Shown piece by piece: positions 36,359 to 49,712 of a stretch of 64,000 bases of DNA (positions are counted from its first letter, which is position 1; the number at the start of each line of letters is the position of its first letter). Under the pieces are notes generated by a model. The model was given only the letters and a program-made list of their open reading frames with translations. It was not told the origin of the DNA and did not search any database. The position numbers were made by a program, and so were the translations under genes. Source of the DNA: Epiperipatus broadwayi (lineage: Eukaryota > Onychophora > Udeonychophora > Euonychophora > Peripatidae); assembly GCA_028023455.1 (NCBI GenBank), contig JAQFVV010012424.1, positions 1,408,001 through 1,472,000 on the forward strand, read 5' to 3'.

Positions 36359-38595
36359 TCTAAGAAAAAATGAATTTAAATTTTCAAATATCTATTTGCT
36401 AAAATACTTTTAACATTGTTACACCTGCAAAGAGAAATTTGTCTTTCTACAAAGGTGAATAAAATTTGAAAAGTAAATTAGAATTTTGAAGAATCTCCAT
36501 TTCCAAACTAAGCTCAGTAATTGTTGCTTCTAAATAAATAAAATATGGTAAATATTTGTTATTTTTAAATAAAATTTTATGTTCAGCTAAATGTAGAGGA
36601 AATAAAGTAAAGATATTTGCTTAAAAAGAAAAAAATGTTATAAAGTTATATATATGACACTTAATTAAGATATTGTTGTTTGTTAAAAGGCATATTCAAG
36701 CATGTAAGAATGTAATTTAATCTATTCTAAATTTTTTATAAAGTTTTACAAGTGAATATACTTTAATTTTGAATTTAATTTCAAAAATACATTTACTTTA
36801 TGATGCTGGATTATTATTACAATTAATTGTCATTAATATTATAACATTTAAAAAATATTATTCAAAATCTGTTCACATTCATTAATGGTACAAGCGTGCA
36901 ATGCATTAATGTACGCTGCTTTAAATTTCGTTTTCAGTAAATATGTTCAAAAATTAAATATAAATAAATTTAAAAAGATATGAAGATAGATTTAAACTTA
37001 AGCCAACATGTTTATTATATATATGACTTTACGTGAATTCATGTGGTAGCACCATTGACGTCACTAAAAACAACTGTAGCACATGCCAGAAAGGCGGTAT
37101 GTCATTGTGGCATGAGAGAAACAATAATATTTTCTTAAGCTGGACATGAAAATTATTTTAAAAATTTTGAAAATGATTTGGATTCTCATTTAAATACAGT
37201 ACAAACATATTTGTGTAATGAATTATTTGTTTAGTTATGATGTAAAAATGTGCATACCTTGAAATAATAATACCTCTAAATATTAAATAATTATAGCTTA
37301 TAAATGATAATTTCTTAAATCTCAATAAATTTTAAACATAAAGGTTACAGAGGAACATTTGTTGAGAATCACCATTAAGCTATTCCTCAAGAAGAAAGTT
37401 ATAGGTACAGATAAATACAACACATAGACTCATAATTATGAAGTTTTTGTTTTCAGTCAAATGTGTTGCATATCTTTCATGAATTGTTTAATTCAAGATT
37501 ATGTTAGACTTTTGTTTTATTTATAAAATTCCACCTCCGCTAATTGTTTTCTCCATTTCATTTTTTAAATACATTATTTCAAGTCTGTGTGATAATAAAT
37601 ACTATTTCCAGAATAAACAGTTGTCTTACATACAGTAGAGAAGCTCAAACATAAAGAGACTATACATTTAATGAATAATATTTCTGTAGTAGTGTTAAAA
37701 GTGGATAGAAACCAGTCACTACCTAGTGTGAGAATGGTATATTGAAAATTACACTACAGAAATATTATTCGTTAAGACAATAATCTCTAGTCTAATGAAA
37801 GACTATTAAAAATTATTACTAGATTATATATACCACATAAATGAATAATGAGCATCTATTGATAACAGACAATTTATAACCTGTGTCTTTATTTAAAAGA
37901 AATAAAAAGTGAAATTCCTATTCTCAGAGAGCAGTTTAATATTCGTTACTGTTTGAAATATATCTTTGAGTAATAGTAAAATAAATTCTTTAATTAAGAT
38001 AATTACGATAATGTGAGTTAAGTGATCAAATATATATAACGAGTGAGAGAAAAGAGTAAAAAAGATAAGAGTGAGAAGAAGAAAAAAAAGAAGGTATGTG
38101 ATTGCAAGTATTATTGTAGCTTATTGTTTATTTATTAATTTAATATTATAAATAAAATTATTTGCCATGAAAATTAAGATTATCTTAATATTCTTTTCAT
38201 AAATAAATAATAAACAGGTTAATTCAATATTAGAGTACCAACACCAAAGAATCTTTGCTTTGAAGTTGACTAAGAACGAAATATCTATCTTGTATCAGGG
38301 AGACATTCCACAATGAGAAAATAGAGTTTGCATCAGAGAAATGGTTGCACACAAAAATATTCATCATGAAAACTAATTACAGGAGGTTTTAATTTTATTT
38401 ATCACATATTTAACTAAACATTTGTTATAGTTAATATCTAAATGGAAGCCATACTTTCACAAAAAGGTAGCAGTAATAGTAATGGTTAATTATTAGATCG
38501 ACAATATTCCGCATTTGGTATTCTATTGGCTTGCTTATTAAAATCCCAAAATCCCTTGATAATTCCATTTTTTATCAAGAAAAAAATGACTGGTA
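36359..38595. other. AT-rich non-coding stretch with a hairpin
   Basis: A 110-bp hairpin lies at 37666-37777 (ATGAATAATATTTCTGTAGT / CACTACAGAAATATTATTCG). A purine-rich run lies at 38043-38096. No gene recognised. Confidence 0.55.
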
Positions 38596-39061
38596 AATAA
38601 ATATTGCCACCATCATCATCATTATCAGCCATTACTTATCAACATCATATCAAAAAATATCCTTATTTTATTCATCTATCTCACATGTAGTCTTCTTCTA
38701 GGTCTTTTATAATGTCTTTGGATTCAGGTTAAAACTTCAACTGTCATTGTCTTTCCTAACAATGTGGCCAGCCCAACTCCATTTCAGATTGTAATTCTTT
38801 TCTTTCAATGATGTCAGTGATATGTATTCATTCTTTCATCCATGTGATTGACTTTTGACCTTTTCTTCCTACTTTTAACATATTTTTTATACCTCCTTGA
38901 AATTGTATTGTTTAAATGTTACATGTCCAAATCTCAAACCCACAAGTAAGAACTAGTAAAGAACATCCTCATTTTCAGATATAAAGACATCTTTTAATAT
39001 TTATTTCTGTGAAAAGCATTCCATCTAAATTTAATTCTATGATTAATTTCATCCATCATGT

Positions 39062-39522
39062 TTTTATATACACAGATGCAAAACTTTCCATACTGTAGTG
39101 CCACTCAGTGCAGGCCAGAGTAATCAATGGATGCAGAAAAGTTTGTGCATAAAATCCTTATCTAATGCCTTGTCATCCAATATCCACAGACTAGTTTCTA
39201 ACTTGTGGATTTCATCAGTGAGAAGCCTTGGGTCTGAGAGCAACATCTGGGGATATTGTATGAGTAGGCACTAGATAGATATTTTATTCTCAAATCTTTT
39301 TTTTTAAGTGTCATAGCATCGGCCGGGATGCGAACCCACAACCCGGGCAACTGCCTGCAAGTGCAAGGCAGTCACTCTGACCTCTCGACCATCAATGCAA
39401 GACTAATCTTCCTGCATCCATTGATTACTCTGGATTGCACTGAGTGGCACTACTATATAGAGAGTTTTGCCTCTGTGTAAACAGCTTATGTAAGCATAAA
39501 AATGGTGATTATGTGATGTTTT
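39062..39522. mobile_element. Fold-back MITE family M2, copy inserted in the LINE and carrying a SINE
   Basis: It begins CACAGATGCAAAACTTTCCA and the hairpin ends GGAGAG-like TAGAGAGTTTTGCCTCTGTG near 39478. The family's right-hand extension (AAGCATAAAAATGGTGATTATGTGATG) follows to about 39522. Arms match the 31.5-kb copy but are more diverged. The right arm is broken by a SINE at 39297-39403. Confidence 0.88.
39297..39403 (-). mobile_element. tRNA-derived SINE, copy 3
   Basis: On the minus strand: GATGGTCGAGAGGTCAGAGT (A-box region), GACTGCCTTGCACTTGCAGGCA, GTTGCCCGGGTTGTGGGTTC, then GCATCCCGGCCGATGCTATGACACT and a poly-A tail (the T run at 39297). It is the best preserved of the three copies. 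Short flanking AATCTT words may be a target duplication. Confidence 0.9.
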
Positions 39523-39842
39523 TTATATAAATTACTAATCTGACCAAGGTATTTGTAGTTGAATTTTTTAAATTCATGATTATCAATATTTATTTTTTTC
39601 TTTTATAAAATCAATTCAATATTATTTTAGCCTCTTTACCATTTATCTTTAGATATACTTTTTTTACTTTCATCAGATAATTCTTGCAATATTTTCTGAA
39701 GCTTAGAAGCATTATTTGCATAAAGAACCACATCATCTGCATAATATAAATTATTCAAATAAGATAAATGTATTTTAATCACTTAGCTTCTCATTTTATC
39801 TTTCAAAATACTTTTTACTTTATTAAATAGTCTATTTATATA

Positions 39843-40168
39843 GTGCTGACTATGTATGTAATATAAAAAAGGTAACAAATCTCCGGTCATGCACTTTTTA
39901 CTAATTTACACACACTCATGCTTGAGTATCAGTTTAAAAAGCATAAGTGGAATACTTATGCTTAGAGCTTATTGATATATAAGCCAATCTATGCTCACCA
40001 TTCAGGGATCAGGACTTTAATGTATTCTGTGCCTGAATTATGACTTAATACATGAATTGTACAAGTGTATGCTTTTTAAACTGATGCTCATCGGTGAGTG
40101 CATTTAATTAGTAAAAAGTGCATGACTGGAGGTTAGTTACCTTCTGAATATTGCATACATAGTCAGGG
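39843..40168. mobile_element. Fold-back element, about 325 bp, plus extra half copy
   Basis: TGACTATGTATGTAATAT, GGTAACAAATCTCCGGTCAT and GCACTTTTTACTAATTTA are complementary, in reverse order, to TAATTAGTAAAAAGTGCATG, ACTGGAGGTTAGTTACC and ATTGCATACATAGTCA. The central TATCAGTTTAAAAAGCATAA / TGCTTTTTAAACTGATG also pairs. A further right half lies at 40290-40360 (ATTAGTAAACAGCATATGTC, GGAGGTTTGTTACC). Confidence 0.85.
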
Positions 40169-40360
40169 CAAATAGGTTAGAATTCGTGATTGCTCCTGAC
40201 CTGTGTATCTCAGGCATGATTGGATTCAGGGTACTTTTGCTTGGATTCTAAATCTTGTTGGATGGACATACATTTTCGACCGGTACAATGTACATGGGTA
40301 AATGTGCATAAATTAGTAAACAGCATATGTCTGGAGGTTTGTTACCTTCTTTATATAAAC

Positions 40361-41330
40361 TACTTTTTTAAAACCGATATAAAAAAGCTCTGGAAATATG
40401 GAAATGCTCTGTGGTTTAGCCTTATCAATGTTAACCTTTTTAGAATCACCAATGTAATCAATACCTTAGGTTTACGTCTTGATAGTCCAAAGCTTTGACC
40501 ACTAGCCAGATCTGGTAAAATACACAGATCATGATAAAGTGTTAAATATATATGTATAAAATTTAGATTTTAAAAGTATAAAGTATTATATATATACACA
40601 TTAAAAATGAATAAAACAAATTAAAATTTTAAATATTTTTAATTAAATCAAGATTGTCTTTTGATATAAAACTAATTATATGTGAAACTTAATAAAAAAT
40701 TAAAAACAAAATCGTAATTAAAATGTATCAGTTTAAGTAATCATTATGTCTTGGATTTTATTTTTTAATTAATTTCAAATTTTAAATAAAATAAAGTAAT
40801 ATGATTATTAGTGCGTGTTCTAAAAACGCATTTAAGCAAGTAATTTAGTAGTCCAAAATATTTTATAGTAAGAGCTGACTTATGATTGATTATCCGTAAT
40901 GATTTCACTTGACACCTGGAGGATTTTTTATGAAATGCTACCTAAAAAACATCTTACTTATAGAAAATCGAGCGAATGTTTATTAGGAATAAAATTATAA
41001 TTTTTTTTTTTTTTTTTTAAGATTAAGCCGACAGATAAATTGTTGAGTTTTGACGAGGAAAATGCGCAATTCCCTATAAAAAGATCTCTTACTTTGAGAA
41101 AAAAATATTTAACGAATAAAACGATTAAAAAATATATATTTTTTTTATCAAGTTGGTTTTAAAAAGCTGGATAAACACATTCGATTGGAAATCTAGTAAA
41201 CAGTTGCATTACGGTTCAGTAATTTAAAATAGATTTTGTACTTAAATAAATATATAAGTTATAGAAATTAAATAATTAAATTCACCAATTTGTTGTTTTC
41301 AGTCTTTGTTTAGATACAAAACGGTATTAT
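40361..41330. other. AT-rich non-coding stretch
   Basis: A T16 homopolymer lies at 41000-41019. A TATA-like CTATAAAAAG lies at 41075 but no donor or LTR termini are evident near it. No gene recognised. Confidence 0.5.
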
Positions 41331-41331
41331 A

Positions 41332-41493
41332 AAATGCGGAGGTACTAAAAAAATCCAGCTAATTATTTGTACACTATACCCTGATCGTATAATAAGCATA
41401 TGATTTACTGACATTGGGTTCATTCTACATTTTATGTCGTTGGCAATTAGTTTAAATACAGATCGCTGGGGGTTTTCAGTACTTCCGCATTAT
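41332..41493. mobile_element. Small MITE, about 160 bp
   Basis: Terminal inverted repeats of about 27 bases: AATGCGGAGGTACTAAAAAA..CCAGC and GCTGG..TTTTCAGTACTTCCGCATT. The interior is unrelated to other sequence I recognise. AT-rich flanks prevent a firm target duplication call. Confidence 0.7.
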
Positions 41494-42059
41494 TTAATCT
41501 ATTTCGGACTATTAAAAAAATTATATTTACATTTATTAAAATAGGAATATGTAAAATTCATTTATTCATCTATAAAATACATATTACTTACGATCAGTAG
41601 CGACTTGTATATAGATACTGCGGAACTTCAGAACTTCCTATAACATTCAATATAATGATTTTTTTCTTTAATTTTTCTTTATAGTTATACATTATATAAT
41701 CTTTAAGCTTAATGTCACTAGCCATTCCTTAGTTCTTGGAAAAAATTACAAAAAAATTCTTGTATGAACGGTATGATTCACAGTTCCAGTGACACGGTAT
41801 TTGCCTCTTGTGTGTATGCATACATGTCTGAGATAAGAAGCTGCATGCTAGGTAGAGAGAGCACTGTCATGCAGTGCCGACCATATTGTGCTAGAGCAAG
41901 GTAGTGTTTCTTTTTGATTCAGTGCATGTTGTGCTTAAAAACTATGCACTATATTTTTGGACATCATAAAGTATAGTATTAGGTGATTATCAGGCTTCCA
42001 GCTATTCTATTTAATTCATAGTTTGTTTTCGGGTTTTTTATTTTACAGAAAATTTAAAT

Positions 42060-44010
42060 AATTTAACCATGGTCTCCTTGCATCTCAAAGAAATAAGTTC
42101 TGTGACTGTAAGTGAACTTCAACAGCTTCAATTTTATAGCTGTCTTTCCATGAGAAAGTTACACTTAAGAAAAGAAGCCATTAAACACCTAATTTTCAAA
42201 TATCTCAGCCAGGAATAAACATCTACAAGAAGTATATTCGTAGCTTTAATTGTGAATGGTACCAATGGAAAAATTGGATTTGCAGCTGTAAAGTAAAAAT
42301 GCATTGGTTTGTTTCCAATGTTTGCTGTTTTGACGTAATACAATGTGAACAAAAGATGGTTATAGAAATATAAAGAAAATGAAAAAAATCCTGAAAAACA
42401 TGAGAAGTGAAAGAAGCATGTTGAAAATGTGGTTTCACTGTCACTTTTAGGAAATGTAAATATCAAGCAAAAACTTAGTGAGGCATACAGACTATCAATC
42501 AATGAACATAACATAAAGGTTAAAAAGAACCATGAAATTTTATCTCAAATAATAGACTGTATTTTTTTGTGTGGAAACATTGAAACTCCATGACATGGAC
42601 ATGATGAAAAAGATGATTCAGTAAATTCAGGTGTATTTAGAGGATTAATAAATTTTGCATCTAAATTAAATTCAGATTTGAAGAATCACTTCAGAATGAG
42701 ACACTTGACTTCCTGCTCACTATGAAAAAATAAGGGCAGAGAGAACCTTTCTTTGTAGCTCTCATGACTGATGACACAACAGATGTTTCAGAACACACAC
42801 AAATAGTTATTGTTCTATGGTATGTGTTGAATGGATAAATATTTGAGTGTTTTGGAGGATTCTTTATTCCAGAAAGTTAAACTGCAGATGGCATATCAAA
42901 ATGTGCTCTAGAACTCAATCATTTGATCATGCAAATGTCATGAAAGGCAAAATGCAGAAGTTCAAGTAAAAATGATAGCAGTTTTAGTAATGGACACTTC
43001 ACTCATTATTATGAGCATCAACTTAATTTAACAATGAAAAATGGAGCAAGTATTACATGGAGTGTAAGAATAATTTTCTCTAACATTTAGGCTATTCCAA
43101 TATTCTTTTCATTATCACCAAAGTGTGCATCCATTCTCAAGAAGCATATAGACATCAGCATTCCATGTCCATCCTCTATAAAGTGGAACTTTAACATATA
43201 GACTGTGAACAGAGTTCATGAAAATTATTAAAAAGCTGCCTTACTGAAAGTAAGTTAACATCAAATGCAGATAAAATTATTGCAGAAGCAACAGGGATTT
43301 TAAAATACCTCAATTGTAATAATTTCATGTTTTGGTTAGATCTTTTTTATCTGATTATACCTCATGTTGAAGTAATTTACAACCAAATGCAATCCCGAGA
43401 AGTTAGTGTGTTTAGAGTCAATGAATATATAACAGATTTCAAAATTGCTATTTTAGAAACAAGAAACTTGAAGTGCTATGAGAATCCTTCAAAGACACTC
43501 ATGGCAGAAACTAAGAAAGTATGTTACATGTGTTGATTTATTTATTCTTCTATCAAACATTTAATAACTGCTAAGTTGTTTAACAAGAAAAGCTTCACTA
43601 GTTTTAAAAATGAGTTTCCTACAGAAGAGATAGTATTGACTATCCCATGGTTGATAAAGAAAATCTTGAAACTGAACTAAAAACATTGTAATCTAGATCC
43701 AATATCCATGAATATTGTAAATTAATTGAGCTGATGAAAATTATCTTGGAAAATAATTTAGATGATGTTCTAAGTGAAATTATAAAATTGGTATAAATCC
43801 TTTTGGTAGTCCTCATTACTACATTGAAGCCAGAACACCGCTTTCCAGTGCTGAAAAGAATAAAAAAATTTCTAAGGAGTCCTGAAAGACTAAATGCATT
43901 GCAGTGCTTTCAATAGAGAAAAATTTCCTCAACAGTCATCCAGAGATCAAGGAGAAAATTATTAATATTTTCTTATAAAGTAAAACAAAAGAAATGGATG
44001 TCATTTTTAA
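42060..44010 (+). pseudogene. hAT transposase pseudogene (ZMYM1-like / TTF-type zinc-finger family)
   Basis: Broken plus-strand frames follow the order of hAT transposases with an N-terminal TTF-type zinc finger. At 42630-42700: FRGLINFASKLNSDLKNHF. At 42735-42870: FFVALMTDDTTDVSEHTQIV, corresponding to the first catalytic Asp region (ADETTD). At 43170-43215: CPSSIKWNFNI.TVNRVHEN, corresponding to the STRWNFNIRTVNTVHEN stretch. At 43327-43500: a 70-codon open segment with DLFYLIIPHVEVIYNQMQSR. At 43845-44010: LKRIKKFLR..ERLNAL..., then KKWMSFL, the C-terminal dimerisation region. At least six frameshifts or stops separate them, so the gene is dead. A near-full transposase length (about 650 codons) is covered. 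Terminal inverted repeats could not be fixed. Confidence 0.85.
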
Positions 44011-46230
44011 ATGAATGAATCGAGTGTGAATTATAATTATTTAGGCTATTAGTAAGTAAAAATATTTTTTGGTTTGTTTAGAATTTTATCAAATTTATGT
44101 ATACATTTTCTTTTTCTATGTTTGTTCCATTTTACACAATATTAAAACAATGGCTAAAATTTTTCTGAAGCAGCACTAACACAAATTTTAGTTACGAGCC
44201 ATTACTACTTACATGATTAAATATTACCATTCAGTATTTTTGTATCCAATTGTGTAGTTACTCCAACACATCTTCAGTCAGAACTCTTTTACCAAAATAA
44301 TAAATGATGATACTAAATAACTTTTTAAGGAATGTAGTGATCTGTCTAAGCTCAATTTTTGACCATTTTAAAATCTCCATTTAAGTAAAGAACAGTTGAT
44401 GTTAAAGGCTTCCAATAATCATTTATCGACAGCATTTATCATAAATACTTAAGAATATATTTTTTCATACTTTTGTTTTAAAAGTGTGTCTTTTATCAAT
44501 CATACTATGATCATCCATCAGCAAAGAGTTCAGATCAACCTCTCTAACTCTGGATGCATTTTGAAACAACCATTTCACTTTTTTTCAAGTGTAAGAAATT
44601 TATAGAACATTTTATAACTTAACTTCATATCGACATTTTTAGATATACTTAAACTTCATAAAAAATTATTTTTAAATATATTTCAAACTTCTATTCTATT
44701 ATGCATTCCTGAAACATCTGATCAAATGCATATGGAAAAGATAATTGATCCACCAAGATGCACATATTTTGTGCTGAACCAGCATTTATCAGTTAACCCA
44801 GCTCACAATTTCCTACACATATTTTCATCATTTGGTTAATATTTATAGGCAGCAAATTACTTTACTTTGGTTTACAAGAGTCAAACTTTCTGCATCCAAA
44901 ACTTTGACTCAAATCACTCAGTGTAAATATATTAATGGTCATTATTAATCATTTATTAAACTAAAGATTATCTTTAGACAAAATATGCACTTTAAACTTA
45001 ATGAGTAATATTTCTGCATTTTATAGAGGTATCAACACCTGAGTTTCTTTACCCAAGTTAGTAGTTTCAATAACTTTCATTACACTTCTCTATATAATAT
45101 CTAAATAGTGTAATTCTGCATACAAAGCTGATATTTTTTAAATGCCTGCTTTATTTTTTACCAAATGTATATCTGACATTTATTTTTGTAATATGAGATA
45201 AAGAGATTCTAAAATCTGTTTCTGAAATGGACTATAAATAGTGATTACATCTTGTATTTTTATTGTTGATTAAAATTTGTTTTAGAACTGATCTATAGTA
45301 CTATATTTTGTAATATATACAAAGCCTAAAAATATAAATTAGATTTAATGAATCATATGGAATAATTTGGTCATTACCTAAATATGCTTAATAATTTTAA
45401 CTAGTACTGAGCATGCCTCCATAGAAAGCAACATTACATTGTTGGCATGATGTTACACTCTTAAATTTGTTGAAATTTTTTTACACACACGTGCTTGATT
45501 GACACATCACTAAATTTTTACATAAACTAATTTTAATGAGACTTGAAGATTTCACAATAATGGCAATGATATTATGGCTTAGGTCACAGACCATTGAAAC
45601 AAGCAATACCTTCCAGCTTCTTTGATATAAGAAAAAGATAAAGAATTCAACAGCACAATGCCTTCTAATGTCATATCTGAATTGCCAATGTAACATATAT
45701 TTCAAAATATAATAACTCGCCAATTTTATTTTTCAATAAATGAATACAGTATCATGTTGACATCTCCACAATAAAAAAAAATGGCTGATACCAAAACTAA
45801 AGAAAATGCTTATTCATTGATGGTCTTTATAGAATTACTCAAGAAAAATAGTGAGTAAAATCAAAGTTGCACTAATGTGTTAAATAGCAAATACCTCATA
45901 AAAATTGAAATTACATTATCACCTGCTACTGATTTAAAATATGTGCATAAAATTACCTGTCAGTGTATTGAATCACAACCATCAAATAAACTTTAGATTT
46001 TGTGATAAGAATAAGTAGTAGAATATTGCATAAAATTAAAACAAAATGTCAATAATCTGAAACTAAATGACCAGGTGCAAAAAAAAATATATAGTAAAAT
46101 CACATAAAACAATGTCAAAGGAAGAACTCCCACCTAATATATGCTACTCACTCTTAGAACTCTGGCATTGCAACTAGTCAATATTTATAATAAGGTAGCT
46201 TATTAAAACATGTTATTATGGAAAAAATAT
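44011..46230. other. AT-rich non-coding stretch with repeat fragments
   Basis: 44720-44825 is a fragment of MITE M1 (GAACCAGCATTTATCAGTTA). 44850-44985 is shared with 26870-27015 (AAACTTTCTGCATCCAAAAC, ATTTATTAAACTAAAG). No gene recognised. Confidence 0.55.
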
Positions 46231-46234
46231 TATG

Positions 46235-46670
46235 CGTATATAGTTGAAAAGCATGGTTTTAAAAAGGTGTATTACCAGTTTGTACTTATGAATCCAATTA
46301 GACACTTAACAGACCACTCAAAGAAGTACAGAGACATGCACACTAGAGAAAGAGATCAACATAAAATACATGGGTGAGAGACCAAACAGGTGTTATTGAT
46401 ATCATTAAAAGAATTAAGAGATTGAAGTGGAGTTGGGCTGCACATATTGCTAGAAGAGATGATAATAGATGGACAGTTGAAATCTTAAACTGGATTCCAA
46501 AAGATTGTAAAAGACCTAGAAAGAGACCACATGTGAGATTGATAGATGAAATAAGAAAGTATGCTGGTGAGATATGGAGAAGAGATCAGACAAGATGTAT
46601 TGAACATGAAGAGACCTTCATCCTGCAGTGAATCAATAATCATTCAAAATAATGACGATGATGAATTTAT
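46235..46670 (+). pseudogene. RTE-like LINE 3' end with an open C-terminal segment
   Basis: An 85-codon open frame (46374-46631) encodes the C-terminal part of the polyprotein: TGVIDIIKRIKRLKWSWAAH, IARRDDNRWTVEILNWIP, then KRPRKRPHVR and DEIRKYAG. It ends CDEHEETFILQ-like before a stop and is followed by an ATAATGACGATGATGA tail. It is the least decayed copy of this segment in the window. There is no methionine-led gene here; the frame starts inside the domain. Confidence 0.85.
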
Positions 46671-48235
46671 AAAATGCTAATATAAATGATGACTATTAAA
46701 TATATAGTATTAAGAATACATAATAATATTTCTGAATTAATAAACTACCAATGGGCATATAAGAATAATTCTAATGCTTTTTAATTTGCATGTTAATAAT
46801 TTCACAGTTTTATCAAATATGTAATGCTAAAAATATAAACTTATTCATAAAACAAATATGTTACTAAGATAATTTACAAACTAGATTTCCCAAAGAATTA
46901 TTTAAAGAAACTTGTAAATAATACCCACCTTTAGTTAATGCCAATCAATCTTATCAGTATTTTATAAATAAATAATATTTAACTTTTTTGTGTGTTTCTA
47001 TTCAAAAAAATATTTTTCACAAAAAACAAAACTACACAGTTAAAAATGAAAAGAGTTTCAAAATAAATGTCTAAAATAATTGCAGACGTGTTCCAAATTT
47101 GTCCTAAATTATACAACAGAATACAACCAACTGCTACTGTTTCAGTGGGGTGCTTACCCATATTTCAAAATCCAAGTCTGAATTCAGGTTTTGATTTTTA
47201 AACACAGGTAGAACATCACTGAAATTGTAACAATTGCTAGTATTCTATTACTACATGGGCTTCACCTAACTTTGTGCATTCTTTAATTTAAATTAAGCAA
47301 ATATGAAGTATCTATTTATAGATAAAATGTACAACAATTTTGTTTTTACTTTATTTGATCACTGAATTTAAACTTTTATTATAATTTTTTTGTCTGTTTA
47401 TTTTTTGATTACAATATTACTTTACAAAACCTAACCTTTTTATTATTGTAGTAATGGATTCAATGTGTCAGTGTACCTACCTACCAAGTTTGATATATTT
47501 GTCATAGATTAGTCATCTCTCTTTTAAACCATCTGTTAATATGTATGTAACTTTCTTTGACCATGCATATGTAATACTCATTTTCTATGATCTACCTATC
47601 TGTCTATCTAAAATTTTATCAGCAAATATATTATGTGGTGTGATTAGTAAATTATTGCTATCTTTAATAGTATTACCGGTGCTCGTAAATGAAATTTATC
47701 TGCCACTGAAATGTAATAGTGAACAAACATAAGTTATGATATGTATAATTAGTGACTACCAAATCTATGGCTATAGTGAAAGAATTGAAGAACTTAATAA
47801 AGTCATCGATAATTCTAAGATTGGAATCTGCATGTTTTCTTACCTTTTGATATTTTGTTAATAGTTAAACTAATAATAATATATGTTTTATAAATAAATA
47901 AAATCACCATTACTTTTTAATATATTAACTTTAATTGGAGCTTGACTACAAATTATCAAAATATTTCCAGTCACATATAACTGTCTTGCTGATTTGAAGT
48001 TAAAAACATCTTATTAAATTATGGCTCAGCTCAGCTCTTAATGCCTTTTTACTTTTTGTAGTTGTGATTTTAGTCTTTAAACTGCAATTTGAAAGAAACC
48101 ACATTATTTCTTTTAAGAACTATTACAACATCATGTTCAAGTTTAAATCTTTTAAAATAACAGTTTATTTTATTTGAAAATATATATAATATTAAAATTG
48201 AAATTTTAAAACAATTAGTATCAGTAAAAAATATT
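46671..48235. other. AT-rich non-coding stretch
   Basis: No gene or repeat recognised. Confidence 0.45.
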
Positions 48236-48390
48236 TTCACAGAGGCAAAACTCTCCATACAGAAGTGCCACTCAGTGCAAGCCAGAGTAATCAATGGTTG
48301 CAGGATGGCATTACTGTATGGAGAGTTTTGACTCTGTGAAAAACATCTTGTGTAAACAAAAAGAATGGTGATCATGTGATGTTTGATGGT
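48236..48390. mobile_element. Fold-back MITE family M2, short variant
   Basis: CACAGAGGCAAAACTCTCCA at the left is answered by TGGAGAGTTTTGACTCTGTG at the right (48317-48337). The family's right extension (AAAAGAATGGTGATCATGTG) follows. The centre is deleted to about 60 bases. Confidence 0.88.
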
Positions 48391-49479
48391 TTAAAAAATA
48401 CTTTTATAACAAATTGGTTTAATAAATGAAGGAATTTAAATATGGTGCTAATAATACTCCTATTTAATATGGCATTTTAATTTTTCTAACTGAAGGCATG
48501 TGTAATATTTGAATTTTAACATAAAAAAGTACTCTGTAGCTAATTCATTTAGTATGAATTAAGCAATTTAAATATGATGCTTATAAAGTTATTATCCTAT
48601 TCATTTTCTACTTGCCAGTTACTATAAATAGAATAACTCTTCTTAAATAATTAACTTAGGACATTAGAATAACTCTTTTTAAATAATTGAAGACATTTCA
48701 ATTTTTTTTTGAACAAAGAATAAAAATAATTGATATATTTTAAACTTAAAAACTATGAGGTCCAATAACATTATTTTTAGCAACAAATTGCTCAATTAGC
48801 AAACACATTTTCTAATAGCTGTATATAAAGAATGCTAAAATTTTAAAAAGAATACCTTGAACTATTCTTTGTGAATGATGTTATAAACCTTGTTTCATTA
48901 ATGCCCATATGTTATGTGATTGTTTGTTTATTTATTTATACTGTTTAATAAAGTGAAGAGAATTATTATAGTCAGAATGCATGTTATAATCCATTTACAC
49001 CTTTTTTGTGTCTATACCCATGTATTTAAAATAAAATATAGCAATAGAAATTATATATAAAAACATTAGCTTGTGCTCAGAAATAGATGTAAGGTGGCTG
49101 TGTTTAATCAAAGTGACTGCTATGTGTTTTATCATGATTGAAAATATAGTTGATCTTTAATAGTGTTAAATTAATGCAATATGCTTCAATGTATAAAGGT
49201 GAAATTACTATATTCTAAATCTTAATATTGGCTAAGCACTTTCAGAGCCTGTTTTTCCATATTCATAGCCTTAATATGTATTAAATTCATTGTATGCAAA
49301 TTTATGCAAAACAAATCAGACCATCCATTTTTTTGAAATTGCGAAACATGTGTCTTTTCTATTTATAGCATTTGTGTCATTAGCAATGAAGTAAGCCTCC
49401 TTGAAAGTAAGGTTAAAGAAATTGTAATAATTGCTAAAATGATCCAGTGTTTATAAATGAAGTTTTGTTAAAAGACATA
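48391..49479. other. AT-rich non-coding stretch
   Basis: A short word (AGAATAACTCTT..TTAAATAATT) is repeated at 48629 and 48665. Nothing else recognised. Confidence 0.45.
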
Positions 49480-49660
49480 TATATATATATATAACATTTA
49501 GATTAAAATCCATAACACTATACAATAAATATATAAAATATTCTCTAGCCAAGACAGCCATTTTATTCTTGGTAAAGTTTGACTTATACTTGGTTAGAGA
49601 ACATTTTAAATATTTATTATATGTTGTTTTGGGTTTTAATTTTGAATGTCATTTATATAT
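49480..49660. mobile_element. Fold-back element, about 180 bp
   Basis: ACATTTAGATTAAAATCCAT..AATATTCTCTAGCCAAG pairs with CTTGGTTAGAGAACATTTTA..AAAATTTTGAATGTCATTTATAT. The loop is near 49570. Confidence 0.75.
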
Positions 49661-49712
49661 TAAGCATTAAATGTATTCTATTATATATGTTTGTAAATTA
49701 ACTAGTAAATAG

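Larger units (their letters stand above)
38600..39830 (-). pseudogene. RTE-like LINE fragment, split by a nested MITE
   Basis: 38600-39061 matches the 3' end of the family: an ATCATCATC-type tail, CATCTATCTCACATGTAGTC, CAATGTGGCCAGCCCAACTC and TTAATTCTATGATTAATTTC. The match resumes at 39523 with ATTACTAATCTGACCAAGGT, exactly where the 6661-7505 copy continues. It runs through the FADD-motif region (GCATTATTTGCATAAAGAAC, CATCATCTGCATAAT) to about 39830. The interruption is the M2 element. All frames are broken. Confidence 0.85.

Noticed and set aside
42134-42514. Minus-strand 126-codon frame rich in Phe and Ser
   Set aside because: Antisense shadow of the hAT transposase pseudogene, which has recognisable sense-strand motifs.
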